Assembly (NCBI RefSeq): GCF_000482465.1
Contig: NZ_AXVJ01000066.1
Span: 1 to 40,596, forward strand
Direction: 5' to 3'
Source: Runella limosa DSM 17973
GTDB taxonomy: Bacteria > Bacteroidota > Bacteroidia > Cytophagales > Spirosomataceae
DNA: 40,596 bases
Each line of letters starts with the position of its first letter. The stretch's first letter is position 1. Positions 17,201 through 28,300 of the stretch are shown here, in pieces. The notes beneath the pieces were generated by a model. It ran no database searches. It was not told the origin of the DNA and saw only the letters and a program-made list of their open reading frames with translations. The translations under genes and the position numbers were made by a program.

Positions 17201-20200
17201 GAGGCCGTCCAAAAAGAGTTAATTCCTTACCATGTAGCCACGCACAATTGTGAGATACAGTTGTTACAAGCACGAGGAAGAAGTCGCTACGCATCGTTTA
17301 TTGTCAAAGAAAGTGAGGCCATTACGTTTACCTATGAGCGTGACCACGAAGACCCGCGCATTGCCCACACTTTGAACCTAGAAACGGATGAGCTGGGTAA
17401 TTTGCTGGAAAGTGTAAGCATCGTTTATCCAAGAAAAAAAGAAGAACCACTTTTACAAAATGCACCAAGTGACAATGATGCCGCAAGACGTGCTAAACAG
17501 CACGGCAAAGACGGACAGAAAAAGACTTGGATTACGTTTGCTAAACATGATTTTACCAACGATATCATAGCACCTGCCAATTACTATCTTCGTAAAAATT
17601 GGCAAACACAGACCTACGAATTAACAGGAGTAAAGCCACAGGCGGTTTATTTTAAAATTGCTGATTTTAAGAACAAAGTCAACGGTTTTCAAGAGATTGA
17701 ATATCAGCAAATTGCATTAGGAGCATTTCCTCAAAAACGTTTGATTGAACACATCAAAACCAAATTTTATGATGCAGATTTGAACCTACCTTTGGCCGAT
17801 GGGCAAATGGCGACACGTGCCGTACCTTATGAAGCGTATCAGTTGGCTTTTACCCCCAATTTAATCAATGACATTTTTACGCCAAGTGCATCGTCAGCCC
17901 AATTTGAAGTAACAGAAACGGATTTGTTGGCGGCAAAATACTTGTCACTCGATGCGAAATGGTGGATACAATCAGGCACAGTCATTCATAAACGCAATGG
18001 AGAAAATCTTAACGATTTAAAAAATCGCTTTTTTGCTCCTGTGGGCTACATTGACCCTTTTGATAGCAAAACCGCCGTTGAGTACGATACCCGTCACCTT
18101 TTTATGCAAAGGTCTCTGGCGTACATTGATAAAACTACCAACATTTTCAATGAAATAAAGGTTTTACGTTTCAATTACCGCACGTTGTCGCCTGATGTTA
18201 TGCAAGACATCAATGATAACATCAGTTCGGTCATCGTTGATGAACTCGGTTTGGTAAAAGCAACTGCCATAGAAGGCAAAGACACAAACAACGACCAACA
18301 AGGCGAAGAAGCAGACAACCTCAACGGCTTCAAAGAACATACCGACCAAACGGAAACGGATTTAATCAAAGCCTTCTTTGCGAAAGCAAAAGTTGCGCTA
18401 CCCAATATTTGTGCTTACAATGACATGCAAGCGTTGGCGTGGCAATTACTCGGCTCGGCTTCGGCTCGTATGGTTTATGATTTTTCAGCGCAGCCTACGG
18501 TTGTGGCGAGTATTATCAGAGAGCAACATGCCAACGTTAATGTGCAAAGCCCTTTGCAAATCAGTTTTGAATACACCGATGGCATGGGCAAGGTGGCGAT
18601 GAAAAAAGTACAAGCCGAGTCTGGTATCGTCAAGCTACCCAATGGCACAGAGATTAATACCGACAATCAACTTCGTTGGATTGGTAACGGGCGTACGGTA
18701 TTGAACAACAAAGGAAATCCTATCAAACAATACGAACCGTATTTCTCGACGACACCTGCTTATGAAACTAACCCTCTACTGGTAGAGCAAGGCGTTTCGC
18801 CAATCTTATACTATGATGGGGCAGGGCGAAACGTAAGAACGGAGCTGCCCAACGGCACATTTACCAAAGTCGTTTTTGATGCGTGGAAACAATTGACTTA
18901 CGATGCCAATGACACCATAGAGGAAAGCATTTGGAAAAATGACCCCAACAATGCCACAGCTTATGCCAAAAGCAAGAGTCATGCAAATACGCCTTCATGT
19001 ATTATTTTGGATAGTTTGGGCAGACCAACGCTCGGAATTGGCCACAATAAGTGGCTTGACTCCAATGGGAATCCTAAAGAGGAAAAATACTTTACCTATT
19101 CTACTATTGACATAGAAGGCAATGCACTTTCGGTCACCGATGCACGGGACAATACGGTCATGGCATGGCGTTATGATATGCTGGGTCATAGAGTGATGCA
19201 AACAAGTATGGATGCAGGTAAGCGTTGGATGCTCAACGATGCGGCAGGGAAACCAATCCGTGCTTGGGACGAACGAGGACATCAGTTTATTTTTGAATAC
19301 GACAATGCGCATCGCCCTACCAACCACTTTTTGGTAGAAAATGGCGTTACCAAACTCATTTCACAAACCGAATACGGCGAAAATGCCCTTGACAATAAGC
19401 GTCATAATTTACGAGGTACTGCTATCAAACATTGCGATGGCAGCGGCGAGACGCGCACCATTAGTTGTGATTTTAAGGGCAATGCTTTGAAGGCACAAAA
19501 ACAAGTGCTACAAGAGGCTAAAACCAAAACAATAGACTGGAACACCGCTACGCTTGAATCAACGGTTTATACCCAAATCACCGAATACGACGCCCTCAAC
19601 CGTATGCAGCGGCTATACAACTGGCATTACGACAGCCGAGTAACCGTGTATGAACCCACTTACAGCCCTCGTGGTGTGTTGCAGAGTGAAGATTTGATTG
19701 TAAATGCCTCAAAAAATACCTCAGGTTATACAGGAGGTACAAGGCAAACGGTGGTAAAAGACATCGTTTATGATGCCAAAGGGCAACGGATGCGAATGCG
19801 CTACGGCAATGGGACAACCACTGACTACAGCTACGAACCACTCACTTTTAGGTTGTCTAATCTAAAAACAGTAGCCCCTTCATTGGGGGCGGGGCTGCTT
19901 CAAGACCTTGCTTACACCTATGACCCCGTAGGCAATATTGCCGAAATACAAGATAATGCTTACAAACCCGTGTTTTTTAGCGGCGCGAAAGTACTGCCTC
20001 AAAACTCTTATACGTATGATGCGCTTTACCGACTAATAACGGCTACGGGTCGTGAACAGGCTAACTTGGGCTTACCACAACAAAAAGACTCAGTTTGGCA
20101 AGCCCGTACATTTGCCATTAGCGACAGCACCTTGCAAGGTTATGAACAACTTTATGAATACGACAGCGTAGGTAATATTTTGAAAATGAGGCACATTGCT

Positions 20201-21934
20201 GGCCTTGGCTCATGGACCCGCAACTACCAATATGCTCTTAATAGCAATCGTCTTTTGGCTACCGAAATGGGGAGCGCATTGAGGTACGACTCGTATGTAG
20301 ATGTACCCACGCTTTCGGATAAATATGAGTATGACCCACACGGCAGCATCACAAAAATAGGCGGTGGGCTCGGCAACCGCATGACCTGGGATTATCGAGG
20401 CATGATACAACAGTATGACCTCATCGGCGGTGGTACTGCTTTTTATCAATACAGTGACCAAAAAGAACGTAGCCGAAAATTAATAGAAAACGGCAACATC
20501 ATCGAAGAACGCCTCTACCTCGGAGGCATGGAACGCTACCGCCGTTGGCGCAGTGGTGCACTCGAAGAAGAGATAGAAACACTTCACGTTTTTGAAGGCC
20601 AACAGCGAATCTTGATCATAGAAAATGTATTGCAAACCAATAACAACCGCCTCAACACAGGCGTGTTAAAGAGATATCAATACAGCAATCATTTAGGCTC
20701 GGCTTCCTTAGAACTGAACGAGACAGCAGACATCGTTTCTTATGAAGAATACCATCCTTACGGCACTACTGCCTACCAAGTCAAAAACGCTGCTGTAAGG
20801 GCCGCCGCCAAACGCTACCGCTACACGGGCATGGAGCGGGATGAAGAAAGTGGCTTTTCGTACCATACGGCAAGGTATTATTTGCCGTGGCTGGGGAGGT
20901 GGGCAAGTGCTGACCCGATTGGAGTGGGCGATGGGGTGAATGTATATGGGTATTGCAAAAGCAATCCTGTTAATTACATTGATACAAATGGAAAGGACGG
21001 AATCAAACTAAGAACACCTATCGGATACAAAACAGTTAGAATTACTGAAGATGAATATACAAATGCAAGGTCGGCTGGAATTAATGAAAGAAAAAATCCA
21101 GACGGTTCATATTCCGCAGATATGCCTATATATGCCTCAGAGGATACCCCTTCTAAGCCAAAAATTCAGCCTAAGCCAAAAACAGAACCAAAGCAAGAAA
21201 AAAAAGAAGATACTTGTATGTTAGGCTGTTCAGTTACTTTGGATGAAGCTTTTAACCACTCTAAATCAAAAGAACTTTTAGAAGAGGTGTTTGAAGGAGA
21301 TTTCTATGATGGAGAGCCTACCTTATTAGGGGTATTTGCAAATGTCGTGATTGGTTTAATACCATATGCTGGGCAAGTAGCAGATGCAAGAGATACCGCT
21401 GCTGCGACTAATAATGTTACAAAAACACCAAAATCGGGCGGGTCTTGGGCTATGTTAGGGGTTGCTGGTATTGCATGGGTACCTGGTATAGGAGATGCGG
21501 CAAAAGGTTCTAGTAAGTTAGCAAAATGGGCGGCTCATGTTGCGAAGTGGACTAGTAAATGGGGAGATGAGGGTGCTGAAATAATTGGGAAGGCAATAAA
21601 AGATAGAAGTAAATTAAGAGCTGCAATGAAAATTGGAAAAGGGGTTGAAAAAGAAGCTCATCATTTAATCCCAATTCAAGCACTCAAAGAAAGTGAGGTT
21701 GTTCAAGCCGCTCTACTAAAGGGATTTGACATAAATGGTGTTTTGAATGGTGTTGAATTAGCTAAAGATACACACTTGGCAGGGCATGGTGAATGGAACC
21801 AACTAGTAATACAACAATTGGATCATTGGGCAAAGGAACACCCAAACTTTACAGGAGAACAAGCAAAAGGATTTTTAGAGAACACTTTACTTCCAAGATT
21901 AAGACAAGAATGGAAAGACGTGAATAAACTTTAA
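14276..21934 (+). CDS. Tc toxin TcB-TcC fusion with AHH nuclease tip
   Basis: A 2552-residue fusion of the two Tc cocoon subunits. Residues about 35-330 are an SpvB domain (TLPKGGGALKGIDEKF, LSLSYNSGVGNGLFGIGWEL). Residues 500-735 carry FG-GAP-like blades (DVNGDGKPEVVL, DMTGDGMTDIVRI, DISGTGATDIIY), followed by the TcdB middle regions. From about 1430 on it is RHS/YD-repeat protein, with the RHS-associated core at 2138-2240 (YRYTGMERDEESGFSYHTARYY, DPIGVGDGVNVYGY), where Tc toxins self-cleave. The last ~310 residues are a variable, visibly more AT-rich tip: a hydrophobic pretoxin-like stretch, then EAHHLIPIQ (H2462, H2463) and THLAGHGEW, as in AHH/HNH-type nucleases. Length is close to TcB plus TcC. 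No signal peptide is present. The A1 and A2 genes follow. Confidence 0.93.
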   Translation: MSENQKQGERQEKANVVSTLSQERSTKSNAIEIPQITLPKGGGALKGIDEKFQVNAANGTASFAIPLPLSPNRNGFTPQLSLSYNSGVGNGLFGIGWELDLPSIQRRTDKKLPRYFDSNDIQKIAAEDSFMFSGAEELVPLLELDGGQWKVKQFSDDTTNCIIRQYRPRIEGGFSRIERIFEKNSNTYYWKVTTKENITTFLGLSTACRIADPTDESSVFQWLPEFAYDDKGSWVWYEYKEEDLVNVANEVNEKNRFEGIAKFTNRHLKRVKYGNTVAKYVEDSPYKPALPVGESYFFDLVFDYGEHNETFPKVEGSEKWGARNDAFSSYRSGFELRTYRLCKRVLMFHHFSELGNEPTLVRSLDLEYKKSRIYGGIAQEETEVTYLKALEQCGYVKNGAATYSKKSLPKLTFDYQELNWNKDVKTVNDESLIHAPSGLSGNYQWVDLYNEGINGLLTEQANAWFYKSNLGIVETDELHFSQAQLVMSKPSFLGLGNGSLQLQDLNANGEKQLVVNSGGIQGYFELKNDGEWQPFRTFLKNLNLDLKNPNVRMLDVNGDGKPEVVLSDEGAFWFWENEGKIGYDAPELATKPYDEEQGAAVVFADQEQRIFLADMTGDGMTDIVRIRNGEVCYWANKGYGRFAPKVTMRNSPVFDHSDLFNPAYIQLADISGTGATDIIYQGKNTFKAYLNCSGNAWTNGESIEPFFPTEQPNRITITDLLGNGTACIVWSSEMPAYVNAPMRYMDLMGGNKPHLMKSHANGLGKTTTVAYKSSTFFYLKDKLNGTPWATKLAFPVQVVAKTIVTDSVTNVRFSAEYSYHHGYYDHAEREFRGFGRVEQRDTEEFEVTDFTNLTTSEHHQPPVLTKTWFHTGAFVDRERILNQFKQEYWYKNDALALAGVPEHELPDAVLLAADNLGGFGINTISSEEWREALRACKGMTLRQEVFGLDAKKRITDEQKAKNYIDGNADFEIFKKEAVQKELIPYHVATHNCEIQLLQARGRSRYASFIVKESEAITFTYERDHEDPRIAHTLNLETDELGNLLESVSIVYPRKKEEPLLQNAPSDNDAARRAKQHGKDGQKKTWITFAKHDFTNDIIAPANYYLRKNWQTQTYELTGVKPQAVYFKIADFKNKVNGFQEIEYQQIALGAFPQKRLIEHIKTKFYDADLNLPLADGQMATRAVPYEAYQLAFTPNLINDIFTPSASSAQFEVTETDLLAAKYLSLDAKWWIQSGTVIHKRNGENLNDLKNRFFAPVGYIDPFDSKTAVEYDTRHLFMQRSLAYIDKTTNIFNEIKVLRFNYRTLSPDVMQDINDNISSVIVDELGLVKATAIEGKDTNNDQQGEEADNLNGFKEHTDQTETDLIKAFFAKAKVALPNICAYNDMQALAWQLLGSASARMVYDFSAQPTVVASIIREQHANVNVQSPLQISFEYTDGMGKVAMKKVQAESGIVKLPNGTEINTDNQLRWIGNGRTVLNNKGNPIKQYEPYFSTTPAYETNPLLVEQGVSPILYYDGAGRNVRTELPNGTFTKVVFDAWKQLTYDANDTIEESIWKNDPNNATAYAKSKSHANTPSCIILDSLGRPTLGIGHNKWLDSNGNPKEEKYFTYSTIDIEGNALSVTDARDNTVMAWRYDMLGHRVMQTSMDAGKRWMLNDAAGKPIRAWDERGHQFIFEYDNAHRPTNHFLVENGVTKLISQTEYGENALDNKRHNLRGTAIKHCDGSGETRTISCDFKGNALKAQKQVLQEAKTKTIDWNTATLESTVYTQITEYDALNRMQRLYNWHYDSRVTVYEPTYSPRGVLQSEDLIVNASKNTSGYTGGTRQTVVKDIVYDAKGQRMRMRYGNGTTTDYSYEPLTFRLSNLKTVAPSLGAGLLQDLAYTYDPVGNIAEIQDNAYKPVFFSGAKVLPQNSYTYDALYRLITATGREQANLGLPQQKDSVWQARTFAISDSTLQGYEQLYEYDSVGNILKMRHIAGLGSWTRNYQYALNSNRLLATEMGSALRYDSYVDVPTLSDKYEYDPHGSITKIGGGLGNRMTWDYRGMIQQYDLIGGGTAFYQYSDQKERSRKLIENGNIIEERLYLGGMERYRRWRSGALEEEIETLHVFEGQQRILIIENVLQTNNNRLNTGVLKRYQYSNHLGSASLELNETADIVSYEEYHPYGTTAYQVKNAAVRAAAKRYRYTGMERDEESGFSYHTARYYLPWLGRWASADPIGVGDGVNVYGYCKSNPVNYIDTNGKDGIKLRTPIGYKTVRITEDEYTNARSAGINERKNPDGSYSADMPIYASEDTPSKPKIQPKPKTEPKQEKKEDTCMLGCSVTLDEAFNHSKSKELLEEVFEGDFYDGEPTLLGVFANVVIGLIPYAGQVADARDTAAATNNVTKTPKSGGSWAMLGVAGIAWVPGIGDAAKGSSKLAKWAAHVAKWTSKWGDEGAEIIGKAIKDRSKLRAAMKIGKGVEKEAHHLIPIQALKESEVVQAALLKGFDINGVLNGVELAKDTHLAGHGEWNQLVIQQLDHWAKEHPNFTGEQAKGFLENTLLPRLRQEWKDVNKL

Positions 21935-21978
21935 AGGTATTTCGCCTTGCGTGGCATTCCCGTTGAAAGTAAATCTAC

Positions 21979-22016
21979 TGCCTTGCGTTGGTGTTTGCTC
22001 GCACCAACACAAGGCA
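21979..22016. repeat. Strong hairpin after the toxin tip
   Basis: The stem 21979-21993 pairs with 22002-22016 with one mismatch in 15 positions (TGCCTTGCGTTGGTG against CACCAACACAAGGCA), around an 8-base loop. It begins 45 bp after the fusion gene stop. No T tract follows, so it is not a classic intrinsic terminator; it may protect or attenuate the mRNA. Confidence 0.6.
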
Positions 22017-22080
22017 TAACTAAAAAAATGGAATAACTATCAGAAAATATCAATCTCTCTATCTTAAAGATATTCAATAC

Positions 22081-22338
22081 TTGATTACGACAGCAAATCT
22101 TAAACCCTCAACATCATGCCAAGTACATCAAACAACCCCTTGCCCCCTTTTTTGTGGCCGATTTGAAATCAGCCACAAAGAAGGGGGGCAGGCGTATCGG
22201 GCAAATTGGGAATTGCAGAATAAGACGGAGATAACACATGTATTCACTTATAATTTCCCGCAAGATGCTGAAATAGCATTTGTAGAAAAATATGAGGCAT
22301 ATCGAAAAGAACTGGAAATAGAAGGTTCACTTAACTGA
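22081..22338 (+). CDS. Small ORF between TcBC and TcA, possibly frameshifted
   Basis: The open frame has only a TTG start (22081) and no internal ATG. Its last ~58 residues (from RFEISHKEGGQAYR through FVEKYEAYRKELEIEG) look like real protein, whereas the N-terminal 30 do not. An ATG at 22116 in another frame begins MPSTSNNPLPPF and runs into a stop after 16 codons. A one-base indel in the C5T6 run at 22143-22153 would join it to the downstream frame. So it is either a small gene with a frameshift or sequencing error, or a decayed gene. The position just after a polymorphic toxin tip is where an immunity gene would be expected, but nothing in the sequence proves that role. Confidence 0.4.
   Translation: MITTANLKPSTSCQVHQTTPCPLFCGRFEISHKEGGQAYRANWELQNKTEITHVFTYNFPQDAEIAFVEKYEAYRKELEIEGSLN
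22143..22187. repeat. 45-bp near-perfect palindrome inside the TcBC-TcA gap
   Basis: Centred on G22165, bases 22143-22164 pair with 22166-22187 at 20 of 22 positions, with one of the two mismatches a possible G-U pair. With a one-base bulge the stem extends a few more pairs at the base (about 22139-22192). It overlaps the small ORF. Such a structure could attenuate or stall expression between the BC and A genes, or be a remnant of a mobile repeat. Confidence 0.6.
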
Positions 22339-22395
22339 AATCGAATTTAAAAACATTCAAAAAAGATAATTCATCATTCTTAAAACTAGACCATT

Positions 22396-25300
22396 ATGCC
22401 TGAAAATCCAATCATCAAAGCTTTGCATATCAATATGCAGGGCGAAGAAGTTAAAAAAATGCAAAATGACTTAGCTAGGATAGCTAAGGTAACAATACCC
22501 ACAGCGGAGAGTGACACGGGATTTTTTGGTATCGAGACTACTAAGGCCGTTTTAGAGTTTCAAAAAGTCCATAACTTAGCTACTACAGGAGTAGTAGATG
22601 CCATCACACAACAAAAAATAACTGAAGTAGCCAATGGCGATAACCTCAGAAAAGTAACAGGGGCTATTGCTTTGGGTGCAGGCGTAGCTACTCAAGGGCT
22701 AAAAGTAGTCGCTTACGATAAAAGCATCGGTGGGCAGGCTGTGCCTTTGGGCGAAGCAACTCTCAATCCCGACGGTACTTATATCCTCCCCTATACCGCA
22801 GACAAGTTAGGATCAGGCAAAACACAGGCAGATATTGAAATCAGGCTAGTAGATGTTGCCAATGCGGGCAACGTTTATGCCAGCTCGGGAATCTTGTACA
22901 ACAGTGGCAAAGAGGCCGCCATAAATATGGCTATACCCAGCGCAAAACTCCCTCAATTATCAGAATACCAACAACTGACTCAGGAACTGCAGCAGCAACT
23001 CGGTGCGGCTTCGCTCAAAGATATGATAGAGGATGAGCAGCGTCAGGATATTTCTTACCTTGCCAACAAAACAGGCTGGGATGCTCGCATGGTAGCCATG
23101 GCGGTACAAGCTCAAAAAGAAAGTGCCGCTACGGGGCTTCCTGCCGAGTACTATTATGCAATGTACCGTACGGGTATCTCCTTAGACAGTGCTGCCTTAC
23201 ACCAAGTACAAAACAATAACGCAGAGGCCATTTGGAAAAAAGCCATAGATGCCAACATCATACAGGCCACTCCCGCAGAACTAATTAAAAGTAAAGAGAC
23301 ATTTAGCAATGCTTCAATAACGTATTATTTAGACAAAAACCCCACTATCGGTGTATCATCCTTCAAAGATATTTTAAAAACAACGGCGGTTTCGGAAGGA
23401 AAACAAGTAGAATTTGCCCAGTTTTATTACGAATATGGTACAGATAGAACCAAATTTTGGGACGATGCTAAAATGAAATTTGGAGACTTTTCCGATAAAA
23501 TTCAGCTACATTCAAAACTGGCTTTTCTAACACTCAACAATGCTCCATTGATAGAACGCCTAAATACGGAAGTCCAAAATTTAGGCTCTCCAGTCGATTT
23601 AGTAAAAAATGGTTTTTATAAGCCCCAGAAATGGGAGAGCATCGTGGCCGACAACATACTCCCTAAAGACGTAAGCAAAGCAGACTATGCCAATATGATG
23701 GCAAACGAATTACGTTTGGCTTATCCCACGGCTGTTTTTGCCGAACAAATAAAGGAAGAAGTTTTTAACCTACGCAATAAAGCCAACAAACAAGCCACCT
23801 ATCAGTTTTTATCGGACAACCATGAGAAATTTATCATAGGGGTAGATAGCGTAAAATCGTTTGAACAGGACCACGGTACGATAGCAGATGCAGAGGTAAG
23901 AAAAGAGTTAAAGCACTTGACTACCCTCTACCAAGTGAGCCCCAACGATAAGGTAATGGAGGTACTGGCAGCCCATAAGCTCAACTCTGCTCGCCTGATT
24001 GTCCAATACAGCAAAGCAGAGTTTGTAGCAAAATTTGCGGAGCCAATGGGAGGCAAAGCTATTGCCGAACTAACCCATAGCAAAGCCCAATCTATTACGA
24101 GCCTGCTGAGCAATGTACATACGACTATCTTGAAAGAGCAGGCGACCATACCATTAACGGCAACCACTGCACCATCTATGCTTTTTGAAGACCCGATTGC
24201 GAAGAGTATTCGAGAGAGTATTACGATGGAGGAATTATTTGGAAGCTTAGATTTTTGCGATTGCGAATCGTGTCAATCAATCTTTAGTCCTGCGGCTTAT
24301 CTGGTAGATATTCTGAAATTTTTAGACTTAAAAAAAATAGATAGCGATGGAAACGAGGTCTTACCTCGCACTTACAATTTAGAAAACCCGATTGATGTAT
24401 TATTGGAACGCCGCCCCGATATTGAACATTTAGAACTAACATGCGAAAATACCAATACAGTATTGCCTTACCTGGACATTGTAAACGAAATATTGGAGTA
24501 TTGGGTAGCCAAGAATCACGATGTTCCCACTAATCAGGTCTTGACACATCTAAAAGATTTTAAGGGAAATAATACAGTAGAGGGTGAAACTATGGAAGAG
24601 CTTTTGGCAAAGCCCAAGTTTGTCGATAGTATGGTTTATGATACCATTCTTTCCAAGCCTGTATATCCAAGTCCATTGCCTTTTAATTTCCCTTTGGTAG
24701 CATTACGTCAATATTACGATAATTTCAAGATTCCCTTAGCCAAAGCAATGGAAGCTTTGCGTAAAGACGATTCTCCCACAACTTGGGAGGCTGTCTATAC
24801 CGAACAACTTGGAATTTCGCCTGAAACCCATAAAATACTAACTGATCATAATGCCCATAAGCTTGGTGTTTTATTTGGTGAGGCAGAGGATATTACTATC
24901 GCCGAATTTAACGCCAAAATAGCCAATGCCCGTTCTTTTACCAGAAAAATGGGTATTTCTTTCAGCGATTTGGTTACTATACTCAAATCAACATTTATTA
25001 ATCCCGCTGCAAAACTGATACCCCTCTTAGAAAAATTGGATATCAATTTTGAACAGATGAAGGCATTAAAAGAAGGGAGTATTACGTTCGGCACACTCAA
25101 TATTACTGCCGATGTTACGCTATATGGTGGCGATATTGAGAAATGGCTAAAAGATAACTACGATGCCACTATGAGCTTGATACTTCTGACGGGTACAGAC
25201 AAAGATTTTGGAAAATTAGAACTTAAATATGCGTTACCAGATACGACTAAAAACGCCTTGAAAGAAGATGACTATGTACGGTTGTATCGCTTCATCCGAG

Positions 25301-28300
25301 TTTGGAAAATAACAGGTTGGACGGTACAAGAGGCTGATGTGGTGTTTAGTGCATTTTATGACGCAACAAAGACATTGGATGAAGGCATAAAAGAAATCAT
25401 TATTCACATTGCTCAAATCAAGAGATTGCAGGAACTATTGAAACTTAGAGGAAAAGCAGCCCTGAGCGAATTAGTAAAGCTATTGAGTCCTGATTCTGGT
25501 ATTTTGGCAAAAAAAACGCTTTTAGCCAAACAACTCAAGCTAAAAGAAGAAGAGTTAGATACTTGGATAACTTTTACAGGCATCGATCCATTTGCCAAAT
25601 TGGGAATTGTTACCCCTCCCATGGCTGACTTTGTAAACCTGCTACAGCTTTTCAAACAAAACAATATCAAATTAGACCTTTTAAAATACCTTCTGAAACA
25701 TGAAGACACCGTAGGTAAATGGGGATTAAAGGCGGATAAAGTGGCCAGTATTTGTAGAGAGCTAAAGGGGACTCTATCAAAAATAGAATTAGAAAACACC
25801 TTGCGGGGCAATATTGATGAGAATCAATTTGTCGAAAGAATGAAGATTGCTTATGGCGATGTGCTTACCAACAGGTTTATTAATTTAATAAAAAATAAAA
25901 AACGTACATTTTCAACCGAATATGACCAAGCCGACGACAATTTAGTAGCTGGTTTAACGGGATTGTTGTATAATCCTGCTCAAAAAACGCTTAGCTGGGC
26001 GGGGTTCATGAGCAATGCTCAAAAAACTACACTCGACAATGCCGCCAATAGGGTTGTGGAGGCGGCACAGAAAACTAAACTTAAAGATGCAATCCAATTG
26101 CTCTTTGATTTATCAACAACAGAGCAAGCAGAATTTGAAAAAGAACAGACTGCTTTTGAAAAAGAAAATGCTTTCTTGAAAAGCGCATTGCAAAATATGC
26201 AAAATGCAGCCAAGCTTTTTGAACCCGACGATACAACAGCTACTTCAACCCTAGCAGCAATTAGTGTAGATATAAAAAAAGTGCTTAAAAAGAGAGCTAT
26301 TCAGCAGTGGCTGATGACTTCATTGGGTATAGACGCTGAGATAGCAACCTTATTATTGGAAGATAAAGACATAGCAAACGCTGCTAATCAAACTGCCTTG
26401 GAGGTAGTTCAGTCCATAGAAAACCTTGAATTAGGAACAGCTAATGACCTTCTCGAATTTTATATGGAAGTACCCCAAAATGATAGTTATAATTTCTACA
26501 TTAAAGGAGGGCAGGGCAAAATCATCATTAACCAACTAGAACACCTAACTGAAGACAGTGGTAATGGTTTTGTTTACAATAGTGATAAAATTGATTTGAA
26601 AGCGGGACAACTTTACCACTTTCAAGTAGCCGTAACCGCAGGGGAAAAAGCTAAACTTTTTTGGAGTAGTATGAACATGGCAAAGGTAGAGATCCCTGCA
26701 AATGCACTCTATGCCCCTTCAACTGTGGGCGCTATCGAAGCCATTTACACTAAGCTTTTTAAAGTCAATCGACTCATTAATACATTATCTCTTAGTGCCA
26801 CCGAAGTTTCTTTCTTTGCCAAAGAGACCATTTATCTAGATAGCAATAAAAGTATTTTCAATGCTTTAGAAGATAAAGCATTAGCAACAGCTGTAATAAG
26901 TAAATACTTAAAAAATCTTAGAAAAGTAATTGTTTACCAAGAGATTAAAAGGGCTTGTAAAATCAATGATGATGAGTTGGTACGATTGATGAAACACCCT
27001 GATGAAACGGCTGAGAATAGCTCTGTGCCTTTACTTACTCAAAAAATGGCTTGGCTAAAATCAGAAAAAGATACCTTGTTGACCTATTTTGGGAAAGGGA
27101 ATAATGACCTAAAAGATAGTATACTATGGTCCCAACTGCACCAAGTCATGCAGCTACAGAAAGAAAGCAGTATTTCCATTTCTAACCTGATAAGTTGGAC
27201 AAAGACCAACCCTAAAGTAGCCGAAATAGATACCATAAGTGATACGTTGGAAAAAACCTATGAAGCAAATGATTGGTTAGACACGCTCAAGCCCATCAAT
27301 GATGGGCTGCGGATGGCAAAACGAGATGCCTTGGTTGCGTTTATTTTACAAAAATTAAGCACAAGGCAGGAAACAAAACATATCAATAGTGCGAACAAAC
27401 TATTTGAGTTTTTCTTGATTGATGTTGAAATGTCATCTTGTATGAAAACCTCTCGTTTGCGCCAAGCTATTTCCACAGTGCAATTGTTTGTGCAGCGTTG
27501 TTTGATGAATTTAGAAAAAAAAGTATCTCCAGATTCCATTAATACAAAACGCTGGGAATGGATGCGACGCTATCGCTTGTGGGAAGCCAATCGAAAAATT
27601 TACATCTATCCCGAAAATTGGCTCGAACCCGAACTACGCTTAGACAAATCATCTATATTCCGAGACTTGGAGGGTTCTTTACTACAAGCTGATATCAACG
27701 ATGAAATGGCCGAAAAAGCACTTTATACCTACTTAGAAGAATTAGATCATATCGCTAAGTTGGAAATTGTAGGAATGTACATGGAGGAACAAGATCCTAA
27801 TACTCAGAACGACGATATTATTCATGTCATTGGGCGTACCAATGGCGAGTCACGTAGATACTATTACCGCCGCTACGAATATGGATATTGGACTGCCTGG
27901 GAAATAATCAATCTAGATATTGAAAATACACCAGTGTTACCTGTTATTTGGCGAAATCGCTTATTCTTATTTTGGCTCAATGTTATCCCTAAAGGCGAAG
28001 ATGGGAAGCCAGTAAAAGTAGATGGTGGTAAAGTAGATGGCTCTGTTATCCTTGAAGCAAAATCTACCATAGAAATAAACCTTTCATGGAGCGAATATTA
28101 TAAAGGGAAATGGCAGCCTCGTAAAACGTCTAATCTTAATGAACCAATGAAAATCAAAGGAGTAAGCAGAGGTAGCTTTAATAGAGACGCTATTCAACTA
28201 CGTTCCTCTTTGAGTTCGTCTTTTGAAACTAATGGACAGAGGCATCTAAACATTTCTCTAAATCTTGGTGATTTTGGTGGTGCTTTTGAATTATACAATA

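Noticed and set aside
22081-22338. Firm call of an immunity gene for the AHH toxin tip
   Set aside because: The position fits, but the frame has no ATG, the N-terminus looks wrong and no family is recognisable, so only an uncertain ORF is reported.
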